Shown here piece by piece: positions 21,550 to 33,670 of a stretch of DNA of 64,000 bases (position 1 is its first letter; every line of letters begins with the position of its first letter). The translations under genes and the position numbers were made by a program. The notes below the pieces were generated by a model. It was not told the DNA's origin and ran no database searches. It saw nothing but the letters and a program-made list of their open reading frames with translations. The DNA lies in assembly GCA_010094025.1 (NCBI GenBank), contig ML991797.1:186001-250000 (forward strand), in the 5' to 3' direction. This DNA is from Viridothelium virens (Eukaryota; Ascomycota; Dothideomycetes; Trypetheliales; Trypetheliaceae).

Positions 21550-23801
21550 ATGTCACTCAAATTAGCCCTTATCCTTGGAGCCTCGATCTTCCGCAACGGA
21601 GCTTCAGCACGAGCACTGCCCCAGGTTCAGCCAATTGTCATTAGCAACGGCGTGGGTGCAAATGCAGCTGCCGGAGCAGCGGCTACTGTTGCTGGAGGCG
21701 TTGGAGGTCCAGCATTACCAACCGTTCCTTCACCTACAAACGGTGCTCAAGTGGGGGTACCTGTCCCTGTCGTCAGCTTCAGCACGAGTACAGCATCCGT
21801 CGAAGGGGATCCTTCACCTACAATCAAGCCGCCATCATTCTCTTCAGCAAGTATTCCAGCTATTTCGGCTCCTATATCCCCATCCATTCCCACTGCACCT
21901 CCGCTTCTACCTCCAGTACCACTCTCTCCAGGCCCTTTGAGTCCGATCATTGACGGAACCTTGAACGCCCCGATAATTCAAAATACGGATCTCGGAGCTC
22001 TTACCACTTTGCTTTCTATCAATGCGCCGGTGATCGGTGGCGTATATGGAATTTCCGCTCTACCATCACTTCCAACTGGTACTGGCCTGCCTACTGGTGA
22101 TCTACCCGTCGCCACGGGCATAGGCGGGCTTACGGGTGCGGCCTCGAGCATTCCTGTGGCTTCGGGTATCATATCAACTCTTAGCAATTCGCTTTTCGGA
22201 CTGATTGAAGCTATTCTACCAAATCAAGCCGGAAATGTTATTTCAGGCGCTACTTCAGCCGCTAGCATCCCGGCTATCTCAGCTCTCCCTACCCCAGCTC
22301 TCCCGGGGCTCCCCAATATTCCAGCGCCCTTAGCTCCTCCTGTGCAGCTTGCGGGAGGCTCTAACGTACCGACCGTCCCATTACCAGCTTCCAGTCTTCT
22401 TTCAGTAACCAATGCCAGCGCACTGACTGCGCATTTCTCTACGCTCAGTCCGCGATCACCGCAACTAGGTGCTATTACCGGGCCACTGGTCACGAGCGTC
22501 AAGGCTCCTGCGGCGTTGCCAACTGGGGCAGTTTCACTTCCAGGTTTGGCTGGGCCTTTGCCCACTGCTGCTCTCCCTGGAGTAGCGACTGCGTTGCCTT
22601 CTTTACCAGCAGCCGCGCCCTCTCTACCAGCTGGAGTCCCCCCCGTCCCTTTAGGGGCGCTCTCTTTACCAGCTGCAGTACCCTCAATTCCGGCAGTAGC
22701 ACATTCTTTACCGGCTGGCGTGCCTTCAGTCCCATCGGGCTTACCCTCTCTTCCGGCTGGCGAGCCAGCACTCTCTGCTGGTGTGCCATCCTTACCGGCG
22801 GGCATACCCCCTCTACCAACTGGTGTGCCATCCTTACCGGCGGGCATACCCCCTTTACCAACTGGTGTGCCATCCTTACCGGCGGGCGTGCCCCCTCTAC
22901 CGACTGGTGTACCCCCTCTGCCAACTGGTGTACCCCCTCTACCAACTGGTGTGCCATCACTGCCTATTGGAGTGCTCTCTGTGCCATCTGGTGTGCCCTC
23001 TCTCCCATCCGGCGTGGCACCACCCCTACCGACTGGGGTACTCACAGGCATACCCGTTCCGTCTGGTGCATTACCAAGTGTTCCTACTAATGTCGCGGGT
23101 TCTCTCCCTTCTCTCAACATTTCCACACCTGTACCAGTTCTCCCGACTCTCAGTCTCCCGGTCACAGCCTTAGGTACCGGCGTGTCCATTCCAGTTGTTG
23201 GAACTCTTGTACCTCCAAATCTTCCAATTTCTGCCCCTGTTCCAGCAGGGCCTCTTCCAACGGGCTCACTAATCCCAGAAGGCTATGGAGGGTAAGTCCC
23301 TCTAACTTTGAGTTGCTTTGCTCCATACCCGCTGACTTAGACCAAAGCGGACTACCCTTGCCCCCTCAGCTCGCCAGCGTCGATACTGCCATCGGCGCCG
23401 CCACGGAGAAGCTTGGCGAAAACGAGCCACTATCAGACCAAACGGATACTCTCCTTGGATTACTCTCTGTACTCGGTACTGAGAACCCCGCTACCTATGG
23501 TAGCCTGGCTTCCCTAAGTGTAAGTGCTACACAAGTCTTACCCTCTGCTTGACGCCCACTCAGCTATCCATCCACTTATACTTTATAGGACCTTGGTGCT
23601 TTAGAAGGTGCGGCATCCTCACTCAATCCTGCCGACCTCAATGCCGTAAACGAATTGTTCAGGACGCTGCAAATCTCCCCCACGCAATTCCTCTTCAACG
23701 CTGTGGATTTTGTCAAAACGATTGAGGAATTGGCGAGCCTAGTGAACGATTTGGCAGGGAGCGTATCGTATTTGGTCTTGGGTGCACTGGCATTGAGTTA
23801 G
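21550..23801 (+). CDS. Secreted proline-rich repeat protein (cell-surface type)
   Basis: Protein of 708 residues in three exons: 21550-23291, 23348-23519, 23589-23801. Introns are 56 nt (GTAAGT, acceptor CCAAAG chosen because only it keeps the frame) and 69 nt (GTAAGT to TTATAG). An N-terminal hydrophobic segment ending RNGASA is a likely signal peptide. Residues ~20-580 are almost free of charge and dominated by Pro, Ala, Val, Leu, Ser, Thr and Gly, with a long array of near-heptad units such as GVPSLPA and GVPPLPT. After the repeats a compact predicted helical domain follows (DTAIGAATEKLGE, then DLGALEGAASSLNPADLN) ending in a hydrophobic tail LVLGALALS. The layout resembles a fungal wall or surface protein with a C-terminal anchoring region; no family was recognised. 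Confidence 0.8.
22590..23060 (+). repeat. Coding minisatellite, ~21-bp units encoding GVPxLPx heptads
   Basis: Tandem array inside the Pro-rich gene. Units are about 21 bases and encode variants of GVPSLPA, GIPPLPT and GVPPLPT. The longest perfect higher-order unit (two heptads, about 42 bases) recurs around 22775-22900. Such arrays change copy number by slippage and recombination without shifting the frame. Confidence 0.9.
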
Positions 23802-24665
23802 GGTTTTGCCTATAATGAAGGTGGTACTTGAATATTGTTATTCTTGAGTAATGGCATTGTGGATTTCTGCGAAAAGCTTTTCGGGGGACTTCTCGATTGG
23901 ACTATTTAGTAGGCTTAATCTGTAGTTTCATGATTGATGGACTTGAAAATTAAATTGTGCTATCGCTTTTACAGTAGTTCTACGTGCTTGTTGACTTTGT
24001 CAACCTCATGAATACATATCATACTAGTCATACTTTCCGTTCTGACTGGATAACTTATGATGAACAACAGCCTGAATTAGTGTTTCTACTTGATTTGACG
24101 TGATAGGGGAGACTCGCCCTTGAGACTCGTGCCAAATCGGTTGAACTCCTGGCAGCAGCAGCAGTGTCAGATGTCACACACTGCCCGACTTGTATGGACA
24201 CTCCCAACTTAGGTACTCTCATGCAAAGTTCTACAAAATCTAAAATACTACAACAAGCAACGTCATCGATGCGTATACAGGAAAGAAAGCGATGAGGAAT
24301 TAAGAGGCTCGTTGATTATGGGGCTAGTAACCATGAGGCAGTTTATTTCACGGCCGATTTCGAGGTTTGCTTTGTCCTATTTGACGAAGGCAGGGCGGCA
24401 TCGCAGGGCACGCAGGCATGGTGCGCGGTTACCGCCACTTCCGCCACACCCCCACATAGGTTTGATTTCAACCAAGATCCACCGCTCGACAAGAAGCTCA
24501 AGCCTCACATATCTCCATGACCGGACTTCAGGGTAACTTAAAAGACATCCAAGGACAGTGCCGAGAGATTTACATTATTCCGATCTTCGTAACACATTGA
24601 AAATAAAGCGTCAGTCCCTGCCATGCAGCACTATAAGTTACACTGTCAATCTATACCTTCAAGGT
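23802..24665. other. Intergenic between convergent genes
   Basis: The Pro-rich gene and the amidase converge here. The first half is AT-rich. Short frames around 24312-24536 have no start context or features. Confidence 0.5.
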
Positions 24666-26854
24666 TCAGATATTAGATGGCAAGCTGATATGCTTTCGAA
24701 GAAACTCCATCGCTTGAATCACCTATATCATTGCTGGTCAGCGAAGGCTGTGACTGGATGGACGCATCAAGATGTTGTTTCGGACGACAAACCTTTTCGT
24801 CTTCATACCTTCTTCCCACAAGCTGCAGTGAGATTGGTGCATCACGAAACTTCTCGGGCTCATCTGTAAGGCAAAATCAGTTTTGAGATTGTTTTTACCT
24901 CATAGGAGTTTGTCGAACTTACAGAGATCGTGGTTGTATTGATCTTTGTCATTGAGGGCAACGAAATTCTTCTCTTGAACATCCACACCAGGGTCAACTT
25001 GGCCAACGGGAAACACTAAGGCCGGATAATCTAGTAAGTTCCATTGGCTCGTATAGCCCCAGTACCGCGAGCAATTTAATGGAGGTGCAGGGCCTGGGCC
25101 AGCAGGGCAGAGGATGACGTCAACCTCTCGCTCGTTCCATACTGCTTTCTGTCAGCACAAGATCGATAAAGGCCTGGGTCTGAGGCAAGACATTTATTAT
25201 ATTCAGCACGATACTTTTCACGCTCTGCTGTCCACTTCCAGATGCTATCGACATCGCGATACTCAACATGGGGCTGCTCCTTGATAATGAAGTTTGATAA
25301 TGGAAGCCATGGCTCCCCAGAGGCATCGATGATTTCTTTCTCATCCTTTCCTCCGTCGCAGAAATACAAAGCCGTCTATGAACTTCAAATTAGCCTCCTG
25401 CAATTCGGATTTGTGGACAAACCTACGGTGACGTCCCAAGCATAGTCATGCTTCCACGGCAGCCATTCGACAAGCTCAACCTCATCCACCGCTTTGAGAC
25501 TTCCTGTAACCTCTTTGAGAGCTCTTGTAGTTGGCGGTTGCGGTTTCACAACACCATCGCTCCATAGCACACCAATCTTCAGTCTCGTTCTTCCATCTTG
25601 CTGCCGCAACCAAATTTCGTTCTCTCGCCAGGGTAAAGGTAGAAGACTTACGTCTTCAAGCCAGGGCCGGGCCGCAATGACCGTCTTCATAAAAAGCTTG
25701 ATTCCTTCAAGAGAAGTTGACAGCGGGCCTAGGATTGGAAGAATCTGTTCCATGCCCTTCATAGGAACAGCGACTCCTGAGACAGGAATGCGGCAAGTCG
25801 AAGGACGAAGGGTCCAGACGCCATTGTTTGCCGCGGGAGAACGAATGCTTCCTCCTAGATAGATGTCAGCATTTGGAGGACTCCTTCAAGGCTTTTTACG
25901 ATGTTTTTGGACCTTGATAGCTCTGACCGAAGGATAGCGCGGCTCACCTATGTCTGTTCCTAGGCCCAGGCAAGTTCCACGAAGGCCGAGTAGTGCGCCT
26001 TCGCCGCCCGAGCTACCTCCAGGAGTCAATGCGGTGTTGAAAGGGTTCAAGGTAACACCGTAGAGGTTGCTAGCGGTCTCGAGGTGCATCTGACCAAGTC
26101 TCGTCAGTATATTGGTATCATCTGTGAGGTCTCGACGAAGCATCTAGCGGTGGGTGAACCTCAACAGTACAGCTGAGCTGAAACCTTCCCATAGGCGATC
26201 CTCTCAGATGAACATACCAAGCTTTGCGGCTCCGTTGTCCTAGCGAAGACCACACACCCGGCTTCGTGTAAGATCTTCAGGACATGTGCGTCGTCTTCAT
26301 TAACGCGGTCTGCCCAACTCACAAAAGCTCCATGTGCACTCAGCCCTTTCACCCCAATATGCTCTTTGGCGCTTATTGGCAATCCATGAAGGGGCCCGAT
26401 AGGTTTTCCATTATCCACAAGGTAGCGATCGAGCTCCTCCGCTCGCGCAAGTGCTTGTTTTGGCAGCAATTCAGTAATGCAATTGACCTGTGTGTTTCAG
26501 TATTGCAGACGGATCATTGTACGACGTAGCTTTCCAACTTGGATACGGAGACACCGGAGTATAGCTTACGAGCTTTTGCGCCAAACCGGCACGGCGCAGG
26601 AACGCATTCGTGACCTCTTTGCAGCTGTATTGCCTCTTCTCTATGGCAATGAGCAGTTCTTCTGGAGGTGTTTCTGTGATGCTAATCTCCGTAGACGTCA
26701 ACAAGTCTTTGGGAACATTCGTCACGTTGAGAGGAAGATGAGTAGGGACGTCTGAAATGGGCGGCGAGACCTCATCAATTGTCTTGTCTCGATACTTTTG
26801 CACGTCTAAGGCAATCTCTTGCCACGTGCGCGACGACACCTGCTTGCACGCCAT
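24666..26854 (-). CDS. Amidase-signature family enzyme (acetamidase-like)
   Basis: Amide hydrolase of about 551 residues. Eight exons: 26854-26570, 26487-26218, 26089-25948, 25854-25427, 25375-25192, 25141-24923, 24863-24793, 24722-24666. The catalytic triad is complete: Lys in PISAKEHIGVKG (~136), cis-Ser in TPGGSSGGEGAL (~211) and the nucleophile Ser in GTDIGGSIRSPAANNG (~235). Exon 6 supplies REVDVILCPAGPGPAPP and exon 7 ends YEPEKFRDAPISLQLVGRR then YEDEK, the usual family C-terminus. Exon junctions agree in phase. The exon 5/6 junction is the weak point: it requires a ~50-nt intron with a GTCTTG donor, and two acceptors three bases apart are possible. Members include fungal acetamidases for nitrogen scavenging; the substrate is not predictable. 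Confidence 0.9.
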
Positions 26855-28901
26855 CCTCAATTTCGTTCCGAGCTACAAACTTGGCAAGCGAAGCAAGTCA
26901 GTTCAGCAAATTAGCACCTTAGGATGGCTACCACAATGTTTTAAAACTCCTTCGGCGATCTCCGATTTACGCTTTGATTATGCACACTTTTTTCACACTA
27001 GCATGTCCTGATGTCGATCCCTCGACGCGACTTCCCCTCGCCACCTTTGCCAATGATTGCACCGATGGCACAGGACGCCGAACGTATGCCTCAGAAGCAC
27101 GGCCAATAATTCATTAGCTATCAACGACACGGCAGAGCATCCGGACTGCGCTGTCCCATGCCCCGATGTCCCGCCGACTCGGACATCCAAATTCGAAGCT
27201 TGGTTCTCTTTGCAATGTCGCAGATTCGCTCTTAAAAAAAGATCGGATATCGATATCTTGGTAACAGCCATCAGCACAGACGGCTAAGGATTCTGACTTC
27301 TTTTCATGGGTGGTGTCCATAGATAATGCTTCGATCTGGTTGCTACGGGGTACAACTCGACCTTTGCTCGGTGATAAACTGCAGCAGGACGAGGGGTAGC
27401 TCTTCTCTCTCTAGCATTGAAGATCAAAGGATGTGGCTAATTTACAGAAGAGGAATATACTCGCCGCTCGCAAGCGGCAGAAGCGTATCGGCAGTCCATA
27501 ACTTCATGCCAGTCTACGAAGATAGGCAAGGTAAGTAGTACGGAGCCCTCCGTATTGAGATTGAATCCCGTCTTGACCCAGCCGTTTGGGTCGCCTCGTC
27601 ATCATGCACACACGGGCCGAGTTACCTTAATTAAGCCATGCATCCCTCCACCAGTGCGGCATGGGTGGGGCGGGCCGTCGGGTTTCCGGAGCTAGAAGGA
27701 ACCGTTTCGAGCTAATCAAAAGGATACTAATCTTCTGCGTCTTTCATACAATAATCAATTTCCGTGCGGCGAAGTCACGCTATCAATACAGGGGTCGGCC
27801 GAGGGTGAGGTGATCTATTGGCATATGCACATCAGGGGGTGAAGAAAAAAATGTCGGGCAACCTCCGAACCCCGCCTGAGAAGCTGCGCCTTGCTACCAT
27901 ACAGTAATGGATTAAACGGGGATTGGAAGGTGTAAGATGCGTGAGACGATACTGAAAAAGGGTGACGCTTATGCGGAGGGTTGACCGACTTTTTTTCTTC
28001 TTCAACGCTGGTGTACAGATCGCTAATATTTGCCTACGAGCTTGAAGCCTTGAACTTGTTTCGTCATAAGACCCCGATTAAGCTGACTGGGGGCGGCTCT
28101 CGTGGACTCTCATATACCGATCACGATTTAGGATGGTACCCAGCGAGACTTTCACCATGGCGGTGCTGGCAGCATACTATAAATGAGACTGCGGCACAGC
28201 TCCAGGTTGCCACACTATACTTGAGCTATTCACTCCGACATCCAAACGTACGGTGCGTACGTCAAACGCACCCCAGATGCTTGGCGAGTAGACCCGATGC
28301 GCATCGATACGAGATACTGGAACCAACACACTCCCTGTCAGTCCCTGGTCATGAAGCTGAAGTTGGGTACAGGACATGGTGCATATTCCACAAGACTGCC
28401 CGTCCCTTTGATCTTACAACCGGAACCTTATATGCGTAGACGTTTCTTATGCAGCTAAGGAGCGCCTTAGCTAGTCCCCTTCGTCAGATGGCCATCCTGA
28501 GTGCACACACCAAGCTAGGTGGGTCTGACCGAAGCCGCGTCCGACGCCATGTACGCACGTCAAGGTTTTCTTCATTCAGCTGCTCCCCACGTGGGGTATA
28601 TTCTGCAATCACCCAATGATGCTATCCATTATGCTGCTTTCCATGTCCTGCCGCTATCCAATCATTTATGATCCTGACAATATGTGACAAGAAATGGTGA
28701 GCTCGGCCTACAGGAACGCCGATCTCTGTCTTTGAGGATGTGTTAGGAGACGAAAGGAAGCATGGCCTCGAGATTTCGCACCAAACTAGGAAACTATAAT
28801 CTTCTGGGCGTATGAGACCGTTTTGCTCTGGTAAAGGTGCTGCTGTGCCGTCTTGAGAGTTTCTGACTCGCAGATGATCCCTATCACCATCAGCACTCAG
28901 C
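26855..28901. promoter_or_regulatory. Two-kilobase divergent spacer with a CGG-N6-CCG palindrome
   Basis: No gene is supported. Frames at 27057-27538 and 27981-28439 lack features. At 27539-27554 lies a 7-bp inverted repeat with 2-nt spacer containing CGGAGCCCTCCG, the CGG-N6-CCG form used by some Zn2Cys6 activators. It lies about 690 bases upstream of the amidase start and 1.35 kb upstream of the rhodopsin-like gene. G-rich blocks (GGGTGGGGCGGGCC) lie near 27660. Confidence 0.35.
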
Positions 28902-30268
28902 ATGACCAGTTCAAGTCCTCCTGTTGATCTAAGTCAGGACAGAGGCTCTACCATCGTCGCAACTCAGATTGTCTTTATTTCTTTGGCTGCTATCGCTGTT
29001 GCGCTTCGAATATATTCGCGAAGCTTGAAGAAAGCCCCTCTGGGAGCGGATGACTACCTCATTATTGCGTCTCTGGTAAGAATTGCCTGTTTCCTGAGAA
29101 CCACCGGCATGGAAAGGCTGATAAGGTACAGCCATTCTCTGCAATAGAGGCAATAACTACATGTGTCGGTAAGTGAGCCACTACTGATACTGGCATGTCG
29201 GCGCAAATGACTAAAATTTGGTAGCGGTGCACTATGGACTCGGAAAACATGAGGAAGCAATGCCACCACAGAATGTCAGGCCTTTCAGTGTTGTATGTCT
29301 CAGAACTACGAATTTCCCAAGAGGGACGTGCTAACAGATACTCAGTCGATGCTGGTGCTAGAATGCGCTTGGGGTGTATCAGTTCCCTTTGTCAAGCTCT
29401 CATTCCTTATGCTTTACGTTCGATTGTTTCCCAGCCGCGCCTACAAGGCATGGGCGTGGCTCCTCGGAACATACACTGTCTTATGGGGCGTGATGGTTGT
29501 CATTGCAACGACCTTACAGTGTTATCCGGTGGCATACCAGTGGAACAAATCTATCAAGGGTCATTGCGACAATCGTGCCTTATCCTTCTTCCTTAGCTCA
29601 GTTCTTGAGGTCCCTGTTGACTTCATCATCCTGATCCTACCATTACCGGTTGTGTGGCGCCTTAAGTTATCAAGACCGCGCAAAGTGCTCCTCACGGGAA
29701 TTTTCATGCTTGGTAGTTTGTAAGTCTGGCTAACGCAGTAGCATCTTTCTCCACTTATCATGGTGGTTGCGATGCTAACATCGGACAGGACTTGCGTTGT
29801 TAGCGTTATAAGATTAGTCAGGGTTGATCAAACTTGGAAAGGTGAAGACACATCATGTAAGTTGCTCCTAATACCAAAGTATTAGAGATATGGCTAATCA
29901 TTCATGGTATAGGGGAGTTGACGGAAGCTTGCATCTGGTCCGCCGCAGAACCTACACTTGGCACTGTTGCGTGCTGTCTGCCTGTCATGGGACCGATCCT
30001 AATACATTTCGCCCCTCGACCCGTGGTCAAGAAGATCTCGTCTTTCGGTTCTAAGCCTTCGACCGCCATCAAGAAACCGAACAAATTCCAAAGACTACAT
30101 AATTCCGGATCAACCGCAACAGATCCTGCAGAGCAGCTTGTGTTGGGCGACATGGGAAATGGAATCACAAAATCGGATGCCAGGGCTGTCAGTGATGAGG
30201 ATTTGTTTCGAGGACATGAGATTGCGGTGACAAAACAATTCTCTGTCGACTCAGAGAATATCGTCTAA
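28902..30268 (+). CDS. Fungal rhodopsin-domain (Pth11-like) seven-helix membrane protein
   Basis: Integral membrane protein of 352 residues, six exons: 28902-29075, 29150-29168, 29225-29292, 29346-29719, 29789-29856, 29913-30268. All phases agree. Exon 2 is only 19 nt and encodes AITTCV; joining gives IASLAITTCVAVHYGLGKH, the typical second-helix and loop region of the fungal rhodopsin domain. Intron 3 carries a perfect GCTAAC branch. Later hallmarks are SVPFVKLSFLMLYVRLF, TLQCYPVAYQWN and LPLPVVWRLKLSRPRKV, then TEACIWSAAEPTLGTVACCL in helix 7 and a cytoplasmic Ser/Lys-rich tail. No CFEM domain precedes the helices. Such proteins are thought to sense surface or nutrient cues; here function is unproven. 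Confidence 0.9.
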
Positions 30269-30612
30269 GAATCGTTAAGTAACATGCAAGGTTGCGTGAA
30301 GCGATTATGGCCACAAAGGGTCAGAGCCGGTCGAGATTGACTCAACATCTCTATTGTTCGTCTGGAAACTATACCTCAAAAGCGACTCTGTGTGTATATC
30401 TCAAGAAAGTTATCTCGATGAGCGATGAGCGGCAATCGGCTGAAAGGAACCACTTCTTAGATCTCGATTTTGTGGATCAGGTAGCGAATTCAAGTCAAAC
30501 AAGCATAAGTAAAGCTGCCGTTTACACGTATGTGATTTCTCTGACACTAGGCAAACGTACTGGGTGTGAGTGATCACACGTGTGATCAACTCCTATCCTC
30601 GCCTAGGCAGGA
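30269..30612. other. Short intergenic stretch between convergent genes
   Basis: About 340 bases, 3' to both neighbours. It contains an ACACGTGTGATC-like palindrome near 30576 but no gene. Confidence 0.4.
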
Positions 30613-32603
30613 TTATGAGCTATCCGTATAGCCGGCCTCTCTTCTCTGGTTTACATAATACTTGTATCTTGGAACGCTGGCCTCCCTCAGTCTTCGACCC
30701 CAGATAAGAAAGACAGCAAACGTAGAGACTTGTACCAATCCAGCAAATGCAGCGACAATGAAAGCATTCTGCAACCCCATATTGGTAACCCAAGGGGTAA
30801 TCCTACATTAGGTACTCATTAGCTGGTTCCATGGTACAACTTCCAAGACGAGACATACCCATAGGAGACCGCAAAACTCATCATACTTCGTATTATGATG
30901 ACCGTTACTACAGCGTCGCTACTCAATTCTCGGTAGGAGTCGATGCAATAGCTAAGTGAAAGCTGTATACCGAGACCACTAGTAAAACCGAGGGTGCCCA
31001 TTGCAAAGATTAAGCCAAACCAGTGAATTCTATGCGCAGCACCTACACCCCAAAGGAGGAGACCGCCAGGGACAAGGACTAAGGAAGCGCAAAATAACCA
31101 CAGGCGATACTCCGATTCCATGATACCCTTATTTCGGCGAGCCATGCGGAGATTGAGCCAATCGCCAAGCTGACCTGTATACCATGACCTGATTTTCGAG
31201 TAAGTCGCAAAAGCATTCGAAGAGGAGCTGTTTTCCAAATGACGCAGACTTACCCGAGAGTAATTCCTATGAGAGGAGAAACATAGCTCAACCCAACAAA
31301 TGAGGATTTGAAGCTATATGGTGGGCTCGAAAGGATCAAAGAGGCCGTCCCATTAAGGATATTAAAGTAGATTAGATGCGAGCCAAGCGTAACCCCCGAG
31401 AAAACGACAACCGGGAAAGTCAGGAAGATAAGGGGCCGAAGGATCATGCCCTTCAGCTCATTTGGCTTTTTCAGCTGTTCCTTCTCGAACACCCTTAACT
31501 TCTGGAGGTAGGATTTTGACTTCTGGCCTTTTGAGATGAATCCGCCCGGAGGAGTGCCAGAACTGGCTTCGATCGTACTGAACTCATTTGGTGTCTTTCC
31601 TTCAAATGCGACATTATCCGTGACTTCAATGTTGTTGGCTGGACGTTGGAAGTTCGTCTCTTCCATGAAGAAGAATAAGAATACGAAAGCGATAGCGCAA
31701 AAGATGGCGCACCAATACTAAGAGTAACAATCAGACCTTGTAGTGTTATTTTCACAATACTCAGCTTACCAGAACCCATTCCCATCCTTGGCCATCATCA
31801 ATGAAGCCGGCTAAAACCGGCGCTAGAAAGTTGCTACCTGCCAGAAAAAGTGCGTATATTGCAATGTAAGAACCTCTTTCATGAGTGAAGTACTAGATGA
31901 ATGAGCCGTATGTTTCTTCTTTGGTGAAACAATGACATACCACATCCGTCACAGAAATCTCGCACAGAGACTCGATGGGTGCACCGAAGAACCCTTGCAA
32001 CAACTTGCTTCCAATCCATTGGCCGTTAGTCTTGGTGTAAGGCACCCACACCATGATAGCCTTGATAGGGTGAGTAATCACGTGGATGGAAGACCAGGGC
32101 TGTTGCTCACCATGGTTGCCAAGGTTGAGAATAGGTACACTGGGCGCTTGCCATATTGGACTGCGATCGGTTGCCAAAACAAGCATCCCCATCCAAACAT
32201 CAAGAACTGCATCAAGTAAGGATACGATCCTAAAACGTCCAGTTTTGTCTTACCATGTAGCCTGTGCCATCATTGAGATCATCGAGTGTGAGCCCTGTTG
32301 CCTGAGATATCGGGACGAGAACGGAATAGATGGCTGCAGACGCAATGCCAACCATAAGCGTATAGCTATTCTGCTATATCAGCATAAGCTAAAAGTGAGA
32401 CATTGCCTCGTCACCTACACACAAATGCATGTGCTAAACACATGCTTTCTCCATCGATGCCAGTTCAATGGATCGTCTGGATCATTTGACGGCTGGGGCA
32501 CAAGGACAACATCTCTTTGGCCTCTTCCAGCGTGTCTTGCATGGATCCGATCCTCCAAATCAACTAGATGTATTGTGCCAGGGACAATCTCGGTCTCCTC
32601 CAT
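30613..32603 (-). CDS. MFS transporter (drug:H+ antiporter-like, 12 TM)
   Basis: Major facilitator of 540 residues, eight exons: 32603-32421, 32370-32254, 32206-32111, 32060-31941, 31892-31770, 31717-31254, 31188-30859, 30802-30613, all in phase. The N-terminal cytoplasmic part has VLVPQPSNDPDDPLNWHRWR, a signature of this fungal MFS group. Then come LFWQPIAVQYGKRPVYL (motif A region), GAPIESLCEISVTDV and YFTHERGSYIAIYALFLAG. A ~90-residue cytoplasmic loop separates the two halves, and the second half includes YTGQLGDWLNLRMARRNKG and LSYCIDSYRELSSDAVVTV. Substrate is unknown. Its position beside an AsaB-like oxidoreductase suggests, weakly, export of a metabolite. Confidence 0.9.
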
Positions 32604-33670
32604 GGCTGGCGCGGTAGTGAAAAGAAAATGTAATGTCAGGGATCGAAAGAATTCTTAACTACAGAAGAGATTAAACAAGACCACATGAGCGAATTTTGAA
32701 AGGAAATGCCAAGCGATAGAAAAGTGGCGACCTGAAGTCAAAGACAATCATCCTCCGTTCGAGCGTGACGCTACACTGTTGGCCCTTGTCGGGCTGGATA
32801 GCTCGCATTGCTCGCCATAACACCCGAGAAGCTCAACCGAGATCGCCTGCGTCTTCGAAATCGAGTACTGCGAGCTCCGCTAGAGGCGCCACACCACTCA
32901 TGCAGTCTCTGCGCCGTGTCAACTGCCCCGTTCCCCCCGTCCGTCAGAATACCGCCCTTGCGGAAGCCAATCACCTCGTCGTACAGCTGATGCGGGGTAT
33001 AGGTAGGATCGCACAATAAACCCCACATTTCTGATGAGCGGCGAGATGCTGGTTGCGTAAGCGGGAATGAGACCTGTTGTGGGTGATTGCTTCCGAGGGA
33101 AAAGCAAAGTGTAGTGAGAATAAATATCCAGAATCCTTCGGCCGGGAAGGCTGGAATCAGCGATTCCTTTAACCACAATCATCAACGTACTTGAATCGCG
33201 GACATGGACTCGTCGAAAAGGGCCTCGTTTAGTTAATCTAAGATGATACGACAGTGATGTCGGCAGTTGGACCGCAGCAAGCGATCCGTCCCGTACCTGT
33301 CAATGCATTTTCAGACCATCATGCGGAAGTGGAGCCACACGACTGGCTGCAGAAGCAAAGAAAAGCATGCACGACAGCCACAAAACCCAGTATCGGTTTC
33401 GAGAAAATAGCGCTGCAACAAGGAAAAATTGAAGACCTGATAACTACACGCAGCTGTGCGGCCATGGAAAAGGCACGACGCGCTCGCCGCTGCATTTGAG
33501 CTGTGGACACTCATCGCAAAAGCGGCATCATACTCCACTAGTTGGCATGCTTCATCTGCGGCTGACGTTCTTAATGTAAGTTATCTGACAGCCTGAACAG
33601 GGCGCTTCGGCCGAGGGTAGATGCAGTTCCCACCCCATCTCTCCACATGTTGTAACCTTTTCTTTTACAA
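32604..33670. other. Upstream region of the MFS gene; no gene supported
   Basis: The minus-strand frame at 32771-33178 and plus frame at 33254-33499 have no recognisable domain, hydrophobic pattern or splice partners. The stretch separates two same-strand genes. Confidence 0.4.

Noticed and set aside
22224-23189. 321-codon minus-strand Gly/Thr-rich frame
   Set aside because: Antisense of the heptad repeat array; openness follows from the 21-bp periodicity. The plus frame has signal peptide and spliced exons.
27981-28439. 152-codon plus-strand frame
   Set aside because: No start context, domain or splice partner; codon use looks random.
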